This document shows positions 27,846-38,013 of a stretch of 64,000 bases of DNA, in pieces (position 1 is the stretch's first letter; every line of letters begins with the position of its first letter). The notes below the pieces were generated by a model that worked only from the letters and a program-made list of their open reading frames with translations, made no database searches and had not been told where the DNA came from. Location of the stretch: assembly GCA_024280895.1 (NCBI GenBank), contig JAJRPI010000086.1, forward strand, positions 62,001 through 126,000, in the 5' to 3' direction. The DNA is from Alphaproteobacteria bacterium. GTDB taxonomy: Bacteria; Pseudomonadota; Alphaproteobacteria; Rhizobiales; JAKIUO01. A program made the position numbers and the translations under genes.

Positions 27846-28804
27846 AGCTCCCCTTTCAAAGCAAATTGTCAGGTTTACAGACCTGTCTGCATTCGTTGTT
27901 TGTTGGTTTGACTGCTTTTTAGCGTTCCTATTTGGCTTTGTTGTGTCTGTTTGGATGATCAAATTGCGCATATTTATCGCCTAGGATAGTCAAAACTGTG
28001 AAAAAGTTATGCTGATGGCCAAATTTTGTCTTGATCCTGGCGATGACGAGTTATTCATCAATTCTCTCAATATTGCTTGCCAAATGGTCCAAACAGCACG
28101 TAATGTTCCCTCAGCAGATGAAACCATATTGTTTCTCCCCTAGGGGATGCGTTTTCTACAGTATTACTGGGGTTGAACTTGAAGGGAAAGCTCCAATATA
28201 ACTGATAATACAGCTGGCTGGATATAATACGAGCCCCTCATTCAATGATGAAGAAGGGTCGTTAGCTATTCCTCTTAATCAATCAGGGATTTTCGATTTA
28301 GCCAAAAAAGAGTGCTGTGAACCAATAGAAATTCATTTGTGTACGAAACATGTTTGGAGTTTTGATCCGATATATGTTTTAAAGATCGCAAATTTTTGTG
28401 TCGACTTTGATCCCCCTATCTATGCGGGGCTGAAAATGTTGGCACCGTCCAGAGGGACATGACGAGATGTCAGCCCTATGGCAAAAGTAATGATGACAGG
28501 AACTCCTGTCCTCGCATAACAATGAAGAATCAATTGATGATTTTAGCATCGAGCAAAACCATGAACGACAGGACGGACGGGCGACCCCCGCTGCCCTGCC
28601 CTATGGCGCGGCTTGATCGATATTTTCTACCCCATTCAGTTAGCGCACGGCACTCCCGTTCCTATACCTGCTCTGGCCAATTGCCTCTTCAATCCATTAG
28701 CAAGTATAATCCTACAATAGCGACCGTTCACCCCGCGTTTCCCTGCATAGACATGGAACGCATTGCAATAGCAAGTGTGGACGCTTCGCTGGAGATCTAT
28801 CAAT
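27846..28804. other. 959-bp region upstream of rne, long leader likely
   Basis: This lies between the amiC start (minus) and the rne start (plus). Just before rne it contains stacked small hairpins, for example GACAT/ATGTC at 28456-28471 and GACAGG/CCTGTC at 28495-28510, as might be expected of an RNase E leader that senses enzyme level. A plus-strand frame at 28118-28462 (ATG to TGA, 114 codons) is open except for one TAA at 28199; it lacks a ribosome-binding site and I do not call it a gene. CCCCTAGGGG at 28137-28146 is a perfect palindrome. Confidence 0.45.
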
Positions 28805-31353
28805 ATGGCAAACAAAATGCTTATCGATGCCGCTCATCCGGAAGAAACCCGGGTGGTGGTGGTGCGCGGAAATCGCATCGAAGAATTTGACTATGAATCA
28901 GCCAATAAAAAACAATTAAGGGGTAATATTTATCTCGCCAAGGTGACAAGGGTCGAGCCCTCGCTACAAGCGGCATTCGTCGAATATGGCGGCAACCGTC
29001 ACGGGTTCCTCGCCTTCAACGAAATTCATCCTGATTATTATCAGATACCGGTTGCTGATCGCCTCATCTTGAAAGAAGAAGAAGCGCGCGATGCGGCTGA
29101 GCAGCGTGAATTGGAAGCCAAACAAGAAGAAGCCGCCGAAAAGCGCAAGGCTTCTGGTGGACGCAAGCGCCGTGGACGCAAGAGAACGCCCAAAACCGGA
29201 GATCTGGTCGAATATATCACAGAAAGCGCCGGAACTGAGTATCTGGAAGCAAAAAGGTATCTGACACACCTTCAATGGATGATGCGGACGCTGAAGATTC
29301 AATTGAGGATGACGAGGATGCTGCATCCTTGAGCGCTGTTGATGAGGATGATTCTGATGCAACAGATAGTGACAGTGAGAAAAATGATGCAAAAGATGCG
29401 CTTGAAACAGTCGGCGCCGAAGATGCCCTTGAGGAAGTGCCAGTTCGTCCCAAGCGTCGGCGTCGTAAAGTCTACCGGATTCAGGAAGTCATCAAGCGTA
29501 ATCAAATCATTCTTATTCAGGTCGTAAAAGAAGAACGCGGCAACAAGGGTGCGGCGCTTACGACCTATATGTCGTTGGCGGGACGTTACACTGTACTTAT
29601 GCCAAATACGGCCCGTGGTGGCGGCATTTCCAGGAAAATCACCAATATCAAGGATCGCAAACGCCTACGTGAAATCGCCAATAATGTTGAAGTGCCCGAA
29701 GGCACAGGACTGATTGTGCGTACAGCAGGTGCGGCGCGCACAAAGGCTGAAATAAAACGAGATTTCGACTATCTTTTGCGCCTTTGGGAAAACATCCGAG
29801 AATATACGCTGAACTCTTCAGCGCCAACGTTGATCTATGAAGAAGGCAATCTCATCAAGCGTTCCATACGCGATCTCTATTCGAAAGAGATCGACGAGGT
29901 CGTTGTTGCAGGTGATGAAGCCTACCGCGAAGCCAAGGGTTTCATGCGTCTTATCATGCCAAGTCATGCTAAAAATGTGCATCATTACAAGGACCAGGAA
30001 CCTTTGTTCATGCGCCATCAGGTTGAACGCCAGCTTAATGCCATGTTCGACCCGGAGGTCAAACTGAAATCTGGCGGCTATATCGTCATCAATCAAACGG
30101 AAGCGCTGGTTGCGGTCGACGTCAACTCTGGCAAATCGACACGCGAATTCAGCATCGAAGAAACCGCAGTCAACACCAATTTGGAAGCCGCCAAAGAAGT
30201 GGCGCGCCAATTGCGCTTGCGTGATCTTGCGGGTCTGATTGTCATCGATTTTATCGATATGGACGAGCGCAAGAACAATCGTGCTGTCGAACAGATGACC
30301 AAAAACAGCCTTAAGTCTGACCGTGCTCGTATCCAGGTTGGGCCTATCAGCGGATTTGGATTACTTGAAATGTCTCGCCAGCGCCTGCGTACAGGTGTGC
30401 TGGAGGGATCAACGACTGAATGTTCACATTGTCTTGGCACCGGTATCATCCGTTCCACTGAATCAGTGGCACTCTATGTGCTGCGATCTGTCGAAGACAG
30501 CTTGTTGACCGGCCAAAAAACAGATCTGAAAGTCAATACGACCACGGATGCGGCTCTGTATATTCTCAATTTCAAACGTGCCTATCTCAAAGAGATTGAG
30601 CATCATTATGGGATCACGGTGACCATCGTGGGGAACTCAAGTCTTCATGGTATCAATTACACCATTGAAAAAGGTGAGCCTGCCCGCGCGAAAACAAATA
30701 CGCCAGAGAACAAGGTAGTCAGCATCGACTGGGCCTATCAAGGCGACGATGACAACGTCGATAGCGACGAGGAAGAAAGTCGTGAAAAAGAAGTAGAAAA
30801 GAGCGATGAAAGTCGCCCCAGACGCAATCGTCGCCCCAGACGCCGCAAGCCACGTGGCGACGCTGACACAAGCGACACACCTTCAGATCGTAATACCGAG
30901 GGCACAGAAAATATTGCTCGCTCCCAAACACCTGGGGATGGGGAGCAAGAGGGTGAAAAACCTCGTCGCTCACGCCGTAGAGGACGCCGTGGTGGTCGAG
31001 GCAGAAATAACCCCAATAGGGAGAAAACCCCTCAAAACGGCGATACTGGTCAAGCTGTGGAATCTGCGAATTCCGACCCATCAGCCGGGAAAGATGGTAA
31101 AGCAACTAGCGACTCCCAAAACCCACCAAGCAAGGCTCCCGCTCCCTCTGAGCGCTCCGCGCCAAAGCCAGAAAAACAACCGGTCAACGCCCGTAGTAAT
31201 GGAAGCAAAAAACCAGATACCGTAAAAGACGCACCAGCCCCAGCCAAGAAACCGGCCGCAAAAAAAGCACCGGCTCTAAAGGAAGTTCCTGAAAAAGCTG
31301 CGGCTACCGATGCTCCCAAAAAACGAGGCTGGTGGCAGCGTAAAACCAGCTAG
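28805..31353 (+). CDS. rne: Ribonuclease E, interrupted by a one-base frameshift
   Basis: Endoribonuclease that starts mRNA decay and processes rRNA and tRNA. From ATG 28805 the protein begins MANKMLIDAAHPEETRVVVV with the S1 RNA-binding domain (RGNIYLAKVTRVEPSLQAAF). It runs into a basic/acidic linker, and the frame is lost after the A5 run at 29251-29255. One extra A would join it to the second part (SDTPSMDDADAEDSIEDDED), which carries the rest of S1, the DNase I-like catalytic domain with VAVDVNSGKS and GLIVIDFIDMD, and the zinc link CSHCLGTGI. The C-terminal third is arginine-rich (RRNRRPRRRKPRG, RRSRRRGRRGGRGR) and ends KKRGWWQRKTS, a typical degradosome scaffold. The corrected length is 849 residues. 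RNase E is normally essential, so a sequencing or assembly error is the simplest explanation. Confidence 0.93.
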
Positions 31354-31362
31354 ACCTATGAT

Positions 31363-31389
31363 CTGGTCCCCGCAATTTCTGGGGGCCAG
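31363..31389 (+). terminator. Weak hairpin after rne
   Basis: CTGGTCCCC at 31363-31371 can pair with GGGGGCCAG at 31381-31389 across a 9-base loop. There is no clear T-run, so termination is uncertain. It lies 10 bp after the rne stop. Confidence 0.35.
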
Positions 31390-31445
31390 ACATCAGGCCC
31401 GCCTGTCGTCTATTTTAGTGGCTCAATAAATGAGGGGCTACGCAT

Positions 31446-32240
31446 ATGAACGATCAAAACAAGGTTACTGCGGCGATCGTCATTATCGGCGATGAGATCC
31501 TGTCGGGCCGAACACGCGATCAAAACACCAACTATATTGCCATCCATCTTGGTGCCATCGGGATCACGCAGTGCGAAGTGCGGATCATCCCTGATATTGA
31601 AACCCGGATTGTCGAGACCGTTAATTCATTGCGCGTTCAGTATGACTATGTGTTTACAACTGGTGGTATTGGCCCGACCCATGATGATATTACAGCAGAT
31701 AGCATTGCCCGCGCATTTGAAGTTCCCATCGATATAAATGAAAGAGCGCTCAATATGATGCGCCAACGTTATAAAGAAGAAGATTTGCGAGGCGCGCGCC
31801 TGCGTATGGCCCGGATACCAGCCGGTGCTGTGCTCATAGAAAATTCCATTTCACACACTCCCGGTTTCATGTTGGAAAATGTTATCGTCATGGCGGGGAT
31901 CCCCGATATCATGCAAGTAATGCTGGAGGATGTGCTGCCGAGCCTTCGATCTGGTCAACCATTTTTGACTATGACCATTCACGTCATTGCTCCTGAGAGC
32001 CAGATCGCAGTACCTTTAAAAGAGGTGCAGAAGCAGTTTCAAGATCTAACGCTGGGAAGCTATCCATTTTTTGAAAATAATCAGCTGGGAGCACATCTTG
32101 TTTTGCGCTCCACTGATATAGCGTCACTTACAGTTGCCAGAGACATGCTCATGACGAAGTTGCGCGATGATCAGCTAGATCCGCGCATCGTTGAAATTAG
32201 CGGGAGTGGTGACGATGTGGGAGAGGACCTGGGTGAGTGA
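31446..32240 (+). CDS. CinA-like protein with a molybdopterin-binding (MoCF) domain
   Basis: A 264-residue protein of the competence/damage-inducible CinA N-terminal family. The MoCF/MoaB-like fold is marked by AAIVIIGDEILSGRTRDQNT at the N-terminus and FTTGGIGPTHDDITADSIARAF near residue 75, then PGFMLENVIVMAGIPDIMQ. The C-terminal nicotinamide-nucleotide amidase domain of full CinA is absent. Short versions like this are common in alphaproteobacteria, and their function is not settled. GAGGGG precedes the ATG. Its 3' end overlaps a convergent small membrane-protein ORF by 66 bp. Confidence 0.87.
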   Translation: MNDQNKVTAAIVIIGDEILSGRTRDQNTNYIAIHLGAIGITQCEVRIIPDIETRIVETVNSLRVQYDYVFTTGGIGPTHDDITADSIARAFEVPIDINERALNMMRQRYKEEDLRGARLRMARIPAGAVLIENSISHTPGFMLENVIVMAGIPDIMQVMLEDVLPSLRSGQPFLTMTIHVIAPESQIAVPLKEVQKQFQDLTLGSYPFFENNQLGAHLVLRSTDIASLTVARDMLMTKLRDDQLDPRIVEISGSGDDVGEDLGE

Positions 32241-32597
32241 ATGTGATGGCAGGTGAGAATACACTTCTTGCCCTGAACTATACAAAGTACCGACTTCAAA
32301 AGTGACAAGCAATAGCGCCACGCAATGCACAAAGACCCTGGCACAATGAAAACTTTGTCCGCGCTCACACCACAAAGAAACGTATTCAACGAGAATACAG
32401 GCCATATACATCAAAATAAAAAACAGGATATAGACGGGCAGGACGGATGAACGGGCAAAAACGGCGTCGGCTTGATGAAAATTGAGAGTGACAGCAATCA
32501 TCGCGGCAGAAATCAGAATGAGAGAGATCGTTCGTGACATACGCGAAAGATTGATCACGCGGGTGACTGAAGGGGGTCTGTGCTGACTAATCTGCAT
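32175..32597 (-). CDS. Hypothetical small membrane protein, three predicted helices
   Basis: A 140-residue frame with an ATG at 32597 and an AGGAT-type weak Shine-Dalgarno 9 bases upstream. Three hydrophobic stretches are visible: SLILISAAMIAVTLNF, SVLPVYILFFILMYMACILV and FVHCVALLLVTFEVGTLY. I do not recognise a family. Its last 66 bp overlap, antisense, the end of the CinA-like gene, which is tolerable for convergent genes but lowers confidence. The next gene on the same strand lies 142 bp upstream. Confidence 0.5.
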   Translation of the reverse strand: MQISQHRPPSVTRVINLSRMSRTISLILISAAMIAVTLNFHQADAVFARSSVLPVYILFFILMYMACILVEYVSLWCERGQSFHCARVFVHCVALLLVTFEVGTLYSSGQEVYSHLPSHSLTQVLSHIVTTPANFNDARI

Positions 32598-32687
32598 AAC
32601 ATCTATCCTGAACGAAGCCCAAGCTAATAAGATAGATTATGAGTAATCTTCATTAAGATTACGTTGAAGCCCCAATGTTAAGCATAA

Positions 32688-32712
32688 AAAAGCCCCTTAT
32701 TCAGGGGCTTTT
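32688..32712 (-). terminator. Terminator after the 199-residue hypothetical gene
   Basis: AAAAGCCCCT (32688-32697) pairs perfectly with AGGGGCTTTT across a 5-base loop, with A/T tracts on both sides so it can work in either direction. It lies 28 bp beyond the stop of the gene at 32740-33339. Confidence 0.85.
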
Positions 32713-32739
32713 AACTTATAGATCATTGTCAGGGCTGAC

Positions 32740-33339
32740 CTATTTCGATTTGGTACCAAACAGAGAAATGATCTTGGCACTGTGAGTTTGTGCATATTTT
32801 GGCCCAAACGGGATACCATTGACCACCTGCTTTACGTCTAGCAGTTCTTCCATAAGGTCATATTGTTCTTCCAGCCTGCCGAGCAATTCAAAAATAGCGC
32901 ACATCATGGCTTCCACATCTATGTGGTTGGCCAAATCATCTTGCAATGCGCCCTGGGATTGCGATCTTACCATGATATTTTCAGGACGATTAGGGTCTTT
33001 GGTTGGCTCAAGAGCTCGTGCAAGTTTTTCAATCGGTAAGGTCGCAGCCAGAAACTCGTCTGTATCGCGCTCTACATGCGGATCAAGCTGGCCTAGTCGG
33101 TCGACCCATTCGCGAGACTGGTTCATTTGCAGCGCAAACATCATTTCGCTATCGTGTCGATGTTGAATTTTTGCCTGTATTGTGGAGTGGTCAGCCCCCT
33201 GCTCGATCGCAATTTGTAGCAAATCAAGACGCATTTCGTCAGATTGATGGTCGGTAAGTTGTTCGCCCTGTGTGAGAACATTCCCCAAATGGCAGATAAG
33301 CAAACGAATAAAGCTATCGAGTTGGGCGGGCTGATACAT
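32740..33339 (-). CDS. Hypothetical soluble protein, 199 residues
   Basis: An ATG at 33339 with GGAG about 11 bases upstream opens 199 codons. The product is acidic and helical with no signal peptide or membrane segment. Notable stretches are QLDSFIRLLICHLGNVLTQG at the N-terminus, EFLAATLPIEKLARALEPTK mid-protein and AMMCAIFELLGRLEEQYDLM near residue 150, which could be an amphipathic or coiled helix. No cofactor or catalytic motif is apparent and I do not recognise the family. It has its own terminator and lies downstream of nrdJ, separated from it by another terminator, so it is probably monocistronic. Confidence 0.7.
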   Translation of the reverse strand: MYQPAQLDSFIRLLICHLGNVLTQGEQLTDHQSDEMRLDLLQIAIEQGADHSTIQAKIQHRHDSEMMFALQMNQSREWVDRLGQLDPHVERDTDEFLAATLPIEKLARALEPTKDPNRPENIMVRSQSQGALQDDLANHIDVEAMMCAIFELLGRLEEQYDLMEELLDVKQVVNGIPFGPKYAQTHSAKIISLFGTKSK

Positions 33340-33441
33340 AATATTACAATCTCCAAACTAACAGAGCAACACAGAACGAATTACTGATTTGTCTACTATA
33401 CTAGGTGATTCGTGAATATTTTTCGACCAGATGTTAAAAAT

Positions 33442-33477
33442 ACCCGGTCAAGGCCCCCGAAAGGCCCTTAACCGGGT
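33442..33477 (-). terminator. nrdJ: Terminator after nrdJ
   Basis: ACCCGGTCAAGG and CCTTAACCGGGT form an 11-of-12 stem with a GC-rich inner hairpin, followed on the minus strand by TATTTTTAA. It lies 33 bp beyond the nrdJ stop. Confidence 0.85.
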
Positions 33478-33509
33478 GTGTTTTGCGTTGTTTTATTTAA
33501 ATTGGAAAC

Positions 33510-36500
33510 CTAGGAACAGCCGTTTGTCGAGCCGCAAGTATCACATTTCATACAGGTTCCATTGCGTACCAGCGTGAAATTCCCACATTCTCCGCATGCT
33601 TCCCCTTCATAGCCTTTAACACGGGCTTCCATACGCAAACTATCCTCGGTTTTAGGCTGTTGAGCCGGTGCTTCTTGCAGAGTGTTGATGGCCCCTACCC
33701 CCAGATCGGTAGGTGACAATTCGACTTGCATCTCACTACTTGGCGCAATGTTATCGACTTGTTGCATCGCTGCAGCGCCACTATCTTGCACAATCATCAC
33801 TTTTTTGGTGAATGTTCCACGCGTCAAGCCACGAGAAATATAGTTATCCGCGTCGACAGCTCCTTCATCGACACCACCGCCAAGCTCGGTATTACCAATA
33901 TTTGGGGTGACGTGAGCCAGATCATCCCGCTCCAGATAGGAAACGGCCAGCTCGCGGAACACATAGTCGAGAATGGAGGTCGCGTTCTTGATGGAATCAT
34001 TTCCCTGAACCAGGCCAGCAGGTTCGAAGCGGGTGAATGTAAATGCCTCCACAAACTCTTCCAGTGGCACGCCATATTGCAGACCAAAAGAAATTGCGAT
34101 TGCGAAATTGTTCATCAGCGAACGAAATGCGGCTCCTTCCTTGTGCATATCGATAAACACTTCACCGATCCGTCCGTCTTTATATTCACCGGTATGCAGA
34201 TAGACCTTATGACCGCCAACAACCGCTTTTTGAGTGTAACCGGTACGGCGATGAGGAAGCTTTTCACGCTCAGATTCAAGGCGTTCACGGATTACGATAC
34301 GCTCGACAATGCGCTCGGCAACGATAGTCGCGCGTTTGGCCGTTGCCTCGGCGCTGGCCAAAGCATCAATAATATCATCTGCCTCTTCATCATCATCGGA
34401 CAGCAATTGAGAATTGAGCGGTTGTGACAGTTTTGAGCCATCGCGATATAGCGCATTGGCTTTGAGAGCCAGACGCCAGGACAGCATGTAAGCTTCCTTG
34501 CATTCCTCGATACTGGCGGTATTGGGCATATTGATGGTTTTGGAAATAGCGCCAGAGATAAAGGGCTGGGCGGCGGCCATCATATGAATATGGCTCTGCG
34601 CTGACAAATAGCGTTTGCCCTTCGTGCCGCAAGGATTGGCACAATCAAAGACTGGCAAATGTTCGTCTTTGAGTTTTGGAGCGCCTTCAAGAGTCATAGC
34701 ACCAACACAATATTCATTGGCGGCTTCGATCTGTTTAGAAGTAAATCCAATCGCTGTTAGAAGATTGAGTTCCGCATCATTCAGCTGTTCGTCAGTCAGT
34801 TTGAGCTTATCGCGACAAAATGCTTCACCCAAAGACCATTTGTTAAATACGAATTTGATATCAAACGCGGTCTCGAGATTCTCTTCAACGCTCTTGATCA
34901 CATCATCGGTAAAGCCCTTGCTTTTGAGGTCCTCATGATTGATATGCGGCGCGTTTTTGAGCGTACCATGACCAACAGCATAGGTCTTGATATCGGTGAT
35001 TTCTTCTGGTGTATAGCCAAGGGTCTCAAGGGCAATAGGGATTGTCCTGTTGATGATCTTAAAATAACCACCTCCAGCGAGTTTCTTGAACTTGACGATG
35101 GCGAAATCTGGTTCAATGCCCGTCGTGTCGCAATCCATGACCAGTCCGATGGTGCCGGTTGGAGCGATCACACTTGATTGCGCATTACGAAAACCATGTT
35201 GTTGGCCAAGTTCAAGTGCCTTGTCCCAGGCGCGACAGGCCCGATCCACCAGATCCTTGTCAGGGCAAGAACCGTGGTTGAGCGGCACAGGAGAGGTGCT
35301 TAGCTGCTCATAGGTGTCATGTTCCCCATATGCGGCGCGGCGATGATTACGAATAACCCGCATCATATCTTCTTTATTGCTCTCAAAGCCTTCAAAGGCT
35401 CCCTGCTCTTGTGCCATCTGCGCTGAAGTCGCATAGGAGGCACCAGTCATCAAAGCACTGATCGCGCCAGCTAACGCCCGGCCTTCTTCGCTGTCATAAG
35501 CAAGGCCCATGGACATCAACAAGCCACCAATATTGGCAAAGCCCAGCCCAAGGGTGCGATAGCGATATGACAGTTCAGCAATTTTTTGCGATGGGAACTG
35601 CGCCATTGCAACGGAGATCTCGAGTACCATGGTCCACAAGCGAACAGCATGCTCAAAATTATCAAGGTCGAGCTTGTGCTTTTCATCGGCGAACGCCATC
35701 AGATTGAGTGAGGCAAGGTTACATGCCGTGTCATCCAGGAACATATATTCAGAACAAGGGTTGGACGCGGTGATGTCTCCTGATTGGCGACAAGTATGCC
35801 AATCATTGATGGTGGTATGGAACTGAATACCAGGGTCAGCACAAGACCAGGCCGCATGGCCTACTTGTTCCCAAAGTTCTTTCGCGTCCAGAGTTTTAGT
35901 GATCTTCCCGTCTTTGCGCGCTTTAAGGGACCATTCATCGCCTTTATTAACGGCTTTCAGGAAGTCATCTGTGACACGGATCGAGTTATTGGAGTTCTGG
36001 CCTGAGACGGTCAGATAGGCTTCTGAGTCCCAATCTGTATCATAGGTAGCAAATTCGATGTCTTTATAGCCCTGTTTGGCAAACTGGACGACGCGCTGGA
36101 TATAATTATCTGAGACAAGGGCCTTGCGAGCCGCTTTGATTTCACGTTTGAGGGCCGGGTTGCGCTTGGCGTCAAAGCAATCGTCTCCATCTGCTTCGCA
36201 ATTCACACAGGCTTTCATGATACGAGAGAGGTGCTCGGAACAAACTTTTGATCCCGTCACCAATGCTGCAACTTTTTGCTCTTCCTTGACCTTCCAGTTG
36301 ATATATTCCTCAATATCAGGGTGATCAATATCAATCACTACCATTTTGGCAGCACGTCTTGTGGTGCCGCCTGATTTGATGGCACCCGCCGCCCGATCAC
36401 CAATTTTCAAGAAGCTCATAAGACCCGAAGATTTGCCGCCACCAGACAAGGGCTCGTCTTTGCCGCGAATGTGCGAGAAGTTGGATCCTGTACCCGAACC

Positions 36501-37181
36501 ATATTTAAACAAGCGCGCTTCGCGCACCCATAGATCCATAATGCCGTTCTCATTGACCAGATCATCATTGACGGACTGGATGAAACAGGCATGAGGTTGG
36601 GGATGCTCATAGGAAGACTTTGAGCGCACCAATTCGCGTGTCTGAGGATCTATGTAAAAATGGCCCTGCCCTGGTCCATCAATGCCATAGGCCCAATGCA
36701 ATCCGGTGTTAAACCATTGTGGAGAATTTGGAGCGCACATTTGCTTGGCGAGCATATAACGCATTTCGTCGTAAAAGGCGCGAGCATCTTCTTCGGAGCT
36801 GTAATAGCCACCTTTCCAGCCCCAATAAGTCCATGTGCCGGCAAGACGGTTGAAAATCTGTCGAGCGTCGGTCTCTGACCCATAGCGTTCGTCTTCTGGC
36901 AATTCAGCCAGGGCATCTTCGTCCGGAACACTGCGCCACAGCCAGGACGGCACGCTGTTTTCTTCAACCTGTTTAAGGCGCATAGCGACGCCAGCTTTGC
37001 GAAAATATTTTTGTGCGAGAATGTCGGCAGCAACTTGCGACCACTGTTCAGGGACATCTATATCGTCCATATGAAAAACGGTGGAACCATCAGGGTTTTT
37101 AATTTCGCTCAAGGCCTTGCGAAATTTGATATCGGCGTAGGCAGATTGGTTTGCAGTTGTAAACCGGCGTTCAATGCGCAT
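33510..37181 (-). CDS. nrdJ: Class II (adenosylcobalamin-dependent) ribonucleotide reductase
   Basis: Reduces ribonucleotides to deoxyribonucleotides with a B12-generated radical, so it is oxygen-independent and needs no second subunit. Diagnostic segments are [18 protein letters not shown] near residue 153, [20 protein letters not shown] near 236, [20 protein letters not shown] with the active-site cysteine near 475, and [20 protein letters not shown] near 680. The C-terminal tail has the CxxC clusters ([24 protein letters not shown]) that shuttle electrons or bind metal. I start at ATG 37181 (MRIERRF), with GGGGA ten bases upstream, giving 1,223 residues; a TTG further upstream is less likely. 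No cobalamin riboswitch is apparent upstream. Confidence 0.96.
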   Translation of the reverse strand: MRIERRFTTANQSAYADIKFRKALSEIKNPDGSTVFHMDDIDVPEQWSQVAADILAQKYFRKAGVAMRLKQVEENSVPSWLWRSVPDEDALAELPEDERYGSETDARQIFNRLAGTWTYWGWKGGYYSSEEDARAFYDEMRYMLAKQMCAPNSPQWFNTGLHWAYGIDGPGQGHFYIDPQTRELVRSKSSYEHPQPHACFIQSVNDDLVNENGIMDLWVREARLFKYGSGTGSNFSHIRGKDEPLSGGGKSSGLMSFLKIGDRAAGAIKSGGTTRRAAKMVVIDIDHPDIEEYINWKVKEEQKVAALVTGSKVCSEHLSRIMKACVNCEADGDDCFDAKRNPALKREIKAARKALVSDNYIQRVVQFAKQGYKDIEFATYDTDWDSEAYLTVSGQNSNNSIRVTDDFLKAVNKGDEWSLKARKDGKITKTLDAKELWEQVGHAAWSCADPGIQFHTTINDWHTCRQSGDITASNPCSEYMFLDDTACNLASLNLMAFADEKHKLDLDNFEHAVRLWTMVLEISVAMAQFPSQKIAELSYRYRTLGLGFANIGGLLMSMGLAYDSEEGRALAGAISALMTGASYATSAQMAQEQGAFEGFESNKEDMMRVIRNHRRAAYGEHDTYEQLSTSPVPLNHGSCPDKDLVDRACRAWDKALELGQQHGFRNAQSSVIAPTGTIGLVMDCDTTGIEPDFAIVKFKKLAGGGYFKIINRTIPIALETLGYTPEEITDIKTYAVGHGTLKNAPHINHEDLKSKGFTDDVIKSVEENLETAFDIKFVFNKWSLGEAFCRDKLKLTDEQLNDAELNLLTAIGFTSKQIEAANEYCVGAMTLEGAPKLKDEHLPVFDCANPCGTKGKRYLSAQSHIHMMAAAQPFISGAISKTINMPNTASIEECKEAYMLSWRLALKANALYRDGSKLSQPLNSQLLSDDDEEADDIIDALASAEATAKRATIVAERIVERIVIRERLESEREKLPHRRTGYTQKAVVGGHKVYLHTGEYKDGRIGEVFIDMHKEGAAFRSLMNNFAIAISFGLQYGVPLEEFVEAFTFTRFEPAGLVQGNDSIKNATSILDYVFRELAVSYLERDDLAHVTPNIGNTELGGGVDEGAVDADNYISRGLTRGTFTKKVMIVQDSGAAAMQQVDNIAPSSEMQVELSPTDLGVGAINTLQEAPAQQPKTEDSLRMEARVKGYEGEACGECGNFTLVRNGTCMKCDTCGSTNGCS

Positions 37182-37320
37182 TCTCGTGTTCCCCAAATGA
37201 TGGAGATCCCAGGCAAAGCAAATACAATAAAACGCGACAACAAAACACCAGGACCTATCTAAAGATGTTCCCGCGATCCAAGCGGATGGATCGGTGTTAA
37301 AATTTGGAGGAAATACGATC

Positions 37321-37336
37321 CCCCAATATATTCTTG
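37321..37336. promoter_or_regulatory. NrdR-box-like sequence upstream of nrdJ
   Basis: CCCCAATATATTCTTG matches ACACWATATATWGTGT at 11 of 16 positions, with the central AATATAT intact. NrdR represses ribonucleotide reductase genes when dATP is high and usually uses two boxes; I see only one convincing box, about 140 bp from the start codon. Confidence 0.3.
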
Positions 37337-37500
37337 AAAGTTGCGCCCAAGAAAAACGGGCGACTACTTGATTACTACGCGATCAGTGGGCCTTTGCTAA
37401 ACAGGCAAGAGTGCAAATGAATGTCCCTCAGCAATTTACTGGGGCAACTCAATAATTTAGCGATAGGTACTGGTTTTACATATCTCGGTATTAGGGATCG

Positions 37501-37549
37501 GCTCCCCCCGGAGCAGAACCATTATTTATGGGCGAGTGCCCGCTTTTTT
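37501..37549 (+). terminator. Intergenic terminator, possible end of a small RNA
   Basis: GCTCC-CCCC-GGAGC at 37501-37514 is followed by GGGC-GAGT-GCCC at 37530-37541 and a six-base T-run. No coding frame lies upstream on the plus strand within the intergenic region, so this may end an untranslated RNA. The second stem is only four pairs. Confidence 0.4.
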
Positions 37550-37648
37550 ATCGTATAACGCCGATATAATTTACAGAATAATTGATGGTGTCTCCGTGTG
37601 AAAACACCGTTTGTTCGTTGAGATAACTATGCGTGATTCCTTCGAAAT

Positions 37649-37664
37649 ATACAAGTACTTGTAT
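37649..37664. promoter_or_regulatory. Perfect 16-bp palindrome, probable operator
   Basis: ATACAAGTACTTGTAT is fully self-complementary. Just downstream TTTTGACA at 37672-37679 resembles a -35 box. The site lies about 350 bp before rnd and 470 bp before nrdJ. The cognate regulator is unknown. Confidence 0.45.
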
Positions 37665-38013
37665 GTTGTACTTTTGACACCCCCTACATGTGGGGGATGA
37701 CTTGAAAGCCTGGGGGCATCATGTGGAAAATCTGTGGTTAACAACTTAATGCTTCAAGGCGGCAGCCCGAACTGTACGGGACTTTTGGCAAAACGCGGGA
37801 CTTAATGTGAGTGCGGATTAAATTTCACCAACAATAAAAATTGCCCTGCTGGTCAAAACAGATTGTTTTTTAAAAAAGTCGCTCAGACTAAAAATTGTCA
37901 TCAAAATCACTTGCGAGCTGAGATATTTCCATAGCAGTCATCGCCAAACAAAGAATTGCCTTTGCGTGCAGGTATAACAAGACAACCAAATAGAGCTGGG
38001 CTATACATGTTCC

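Larger units (their letters stand above)
37182..38013. other. 832-bp divergent region between nrdJ and rnd
   Basis: No protein gene is seen. It holds an NrdR-box-like sequence (37321-37336), two plus-strand hairpins ending in a T-run (37501-37549) that may be the end of a small RNA, a perfect 16-bp palindrome (37649-37664), and CCCCC/GGGGG arms at 37680-37696. Promoters for nrdJ and rnd must lie here. Confidence 0.5.

Noticed and set aside
28459..28890. 143-codon plus-strand frame overlapping the rne start
   Set aside because: It overlaps the true rne N-terminus in another frame and encodes low-quality Arg/Ser/Pro-rich sequence.
29240..29270. Programmed -1 ribosomal frameshift in rne
   Set aside because: The bases around the shift do not form a proper X-XXY-YYZ heptamer and no downstream pseudoknot is obvious. 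A lost base in the homopolymer is simpler.
37182..37600. Cobalamin riboswitch expected upstream of B12-dependent nrdJ
   Set aside because: I looked for the conserved B12-box sequence on the minus strand and did not find it.
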